A stretch of DNA of 6,157 bases from NCBI GenBank assembly GCA_959606705.1, contig CAUHLX010000174.1, forward strand, positions 1 through 6,157. The letters are read 5' to 3'. The notes beneath the pieces were generated by a model that saw only the letters and a list, made by a program, of their open reading frames with translations, was not told the origin of the DNA and ran no database searches. This document shows, piece by piece, positions 4,475-6,157 of this stretch (position 1 is its first letter; every line of letters begins with the position of its first letter). The DNA is from an uncultured Bacillota bacterium (GTDB lineage: Bacteria > Bacillota > Clostridia > Peptostreptococcales > Anaerovoracaceae). The position numbers and the translations under genes were made by a program.

Positions 4475-6157
4475 ATGGAAAATCGAGTACGGAAATTGGA
4501 ACAGCTGTTGGAAGATCACACGCTGCGCAGTCTCATCCCCTTATCCCCGGAGCCGGGGCTTTCCGCTTCCCAAGCGGCCTCGCTCCTGTCCATCCACAGA
4601 ACCGACGCCAGCCGTCTCCTGAGCGATTTGAACCGGGACGGCAAGGCGCTTCGCGTTTCCGGCAAGCCGGTCCGCTACCTGTGGAAGAGTGCCCTGGAAC
4701 AAGTTCTGGGGCACCCCGTGGATTCGGGCTTTTTAAATATGTCTCAACTGCAGGCTCTCTGCTGCGGGCGGAGCGCGCCTGCTCAGCCCTCTATTTTTCA
4801 ACGGTACTTCAACACGAAATGGTTTCCCTCACAGATCGTGGACAAAGCCAAGGCGGCCATCTCTTATCCGCCTCGGGGCCTTCACACCTTGATCTTGGGA
4901 CCCACGGGAAGCGGCAAGAGCTTTTTAGCCGAAATCATGTACCGTTATGGCCTGGAAATCGGTCGTTTTCAAAAGGGCGACCCTTTGATTCGATTCAACT
5001 GTGCCGACTACGCCAACAACTCTCAGCTTCTTCTTTCACAGCTGTTCGGTCATGAAGCCGGCGCTTACACGGACGCGCGCGGGGATAAAAAAGGGCTGGT
5101 GGAGCTGGCTGGCAAAGGAATTCTCTTTCTCGACGAAGTCCACGCGCTGCCGAAGAGCGGACAGGAAATGCTGTTTTCCATCATCGATAAAGGGGTTTAC
5201 CGCCGAATGGGCGAAACCTCCGCGGAACACTCTACCAGCGTACTCCTGATCCTGGCCACCAATCACCATCCGAAGGAGAGTCTGGAAACCACCTTTCTCC
5301 GCCGAATCCCCATGATCATCAGCTTGCCCCCTCTGTCAAAGCGCAGTCCCATGGAGCGTCTTCACCTGATCAAGAATTCCTTTTCCGAAGAGAGCAAGCT
5401 GCTGGGAAAACCGATCATCGTGGACCGGGAGGTCCTCAATGTCCTGATGCGTTACGAATGTCCCGGCAACATCGGTCAGCTTCAGACGGACATCAAGAAT
5501 ATCTGTTCCCGCTCCTACCTCAGCGCCGCCGACACCGCGCTCCACATCAAGCTGAACGAACTGCCGGAGCATATGATCTTGCAGACGCTGTACGCGCCCA
5601 AGCGTCCCCTGGCGGCATCGATCTGCCGGACCGATCTGTACGTTTTCCCTCCTCGTGAGAATTCCGGTCGGGAAAAACCGCTTTCCTTCCCGGAGCTGGT
5701 GAAAGACGAGGCCCGGAACGGTCAGAGCGCAAAGGAGCTCCGCAAGGCGGCGGAAACCTATCTGCGGCAGTTTCAGTATTCCTGTGATGATTTTTTCATA
5801 GAATCGCCGGAAGCCTACGAACAGCTAGAACAAGCTGTGGCTGCCCTTTCTCCCGATCCGGACCAGCAGAGCTGCCTCACCGCCGGTTTATACTTTTTCC
5901 TGGAAGCCCTTCGGCAAGGAGCTTTCGTTTCAAAAGCGCTGGCGGATCAGATTCACGTTCTCGCGTCTCACGCGCCTCCGTATCCTTCCTGCTTGAAAGC
6001 CGTCACGCTGATCCGGCCCACCGTCGATTATTTCGGGGTCTCCCGGACGCTGACCGCCGATCTGCTGGCCTGGCTCCATTCCGTTTTGGAGCTGGAAACG
6101 AAAAAAGACAACCGCATCTATCTCCTTTCCTCTCATGAGGAAGACAATGAAACCATT
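4475..6157 (+). CDS. LevR-type sigma-54-interacting transcriptional activator, N-terminal 561 residues; runs off the window
   Basis: Open from ATG 4475 to the last base. Residues 1-75 form a winged helix (LSASQAASLLSIHRTDASRL, then GKPVRYL). Residues about 105-360 are an AAA+ domain: Walker A GPTGSGKS (142-149), LFGHEAGAYTDA ending at 201, Walker B GILFLDEVHALP (215-226), FLRRIP with R276 and R277, and CPGNIGQLQTDIK (329-341). This layout is that of LevR/ManR-like activators, which open sigma-54 promoters and are controlled by phosphorylation in PRD and PTS EIIA/EIIB-like domains. Residues about 430-540 are helical and fit a degenerate PRD; H554 in IYLLSSH may begin an EIIA-mannose-like domain. 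The sigma-54 loop, normally GAFTGA, reads GAYTDA (D200). It begins seven bases after the gntR stop, so probably the same transcript, although GAGAGG lies about 13 bases upstream, rather far. The target is unknown; a downstream PTS or transporter operon would be typical. Confidence 0.85.
   Translation, partial: MENRVRKLEQLLEDHTLRSLIPLSPEPGLSASQAASLLSIHRTDASRLLSDLNRDGKALRVSGKPVRYLWKSALEQVLGHPVDSGFLNMSQLQALCCGRSAPAQPSIFQRYFNTKWFPSQIVDKAKAAISYPPRGLHTLILGPTGSGKSFLAEIMYRYGLEIGRFQKGDPLIRFNCADYANNSQLLLSQLFGHEAGAYTDARGDKKGLVELAGKGILFLDEVHALPKSGQEMLFSIIDKGVYRRMGETSAEHSTSVLLILATNHHPKESLETTFLRRIPMIISLPPLSKRSPMERLHLIKNSFSEESKLLGKPIIVDREVLNVLMRYECPGNIGQLQTDIKNICSRSYLSAADTALHIKLNELPEHMILQTLYAPKRPLAASICRTDLYVFPPRENSGREKPLSFPELVKDEARNGQSAKELRKAAETYLRQFQYSCDDFFIESPEAYEQLEQAVAALSPDPDQQSCLTAGLYFFLEALRQGAFVSKALADQIHVLASHAPPYPSCLKAVTLIRPTVDYFGVSRTLTADLLAWLHSVLELETKKDNRIYLLSSHEEDNETI

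Noticed and set aside
4681..5055. Open frame of 124 codons inside the LevR-type gene
   Set aside because: It is an out-of-frame shadow of the AAA+ coding sequence, which shows Walker motifs in the true frame.

Overview
The window looks like chromosome from an anaerobic, moderately GC-rich member of the Bacillota, most likely Clostridia. The reasons are a class III (oxygen-sensitive) ribonucleotide reductase gene, strong AAGGAG-like ribosome binding sites, consensus sigma-A promoters, and a LevR-type sigma-54 activator, a family typical of Firmicutes. The genus cannot be fixed from the sequence. No mobile element, RNA gene or CRISPR array was seen.

Layout. Positions 1-303 (minus strand) hold the first 101 codons of a probable nrdD. 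Positions 304-677 are a 374-base divergent intergenic region. It contains a near-consensus minus-strand promoter for nrdD whose -10 box lies inside one of two tandem NrdR-box-like palindromes, a hairpin in the nrdD leader, a small apparently frameshifted ORF with a strong ribosome binding site, and a near-consensus plus-strand promoter. A nested palindrome sits on that promoter's -10 and start region. From 678 to the window end, four plus-strand genes are tightly packed: aconitase (678-2597), isocitrate dehydrogenase (2658-3803), a GntR/FCD-family repressor (3805-4467) and a LevR-type AAA+ activator (4475 to beyond the end). Gaps between them are 60, 1 and 7 bases.

How the genes work together. 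Aconitase converts citrate to isocitrate and the dehydrogenase oxidises isocitrate to 2-oxoglutarate. This is the oxidative arm of a TCA cycle, which many anaerobes use to make glutamate. No citrate synthase is in the window. The GntR protein is the natural candidate to bind the palindrome over the operon promoter, giving autoregulated control by an organic acid; this is inference. The last gene adds a regulator of the kind controlled by PTS phosphorylation. Its target, probably a sigma-54-dependent operon, is not visible here.

The window has no clearly new system. Its most interesting parts are the regulatory architecture of the divergent promoter region and the pairing of TCA enzymes with a PTS-type sigma-54 activator.
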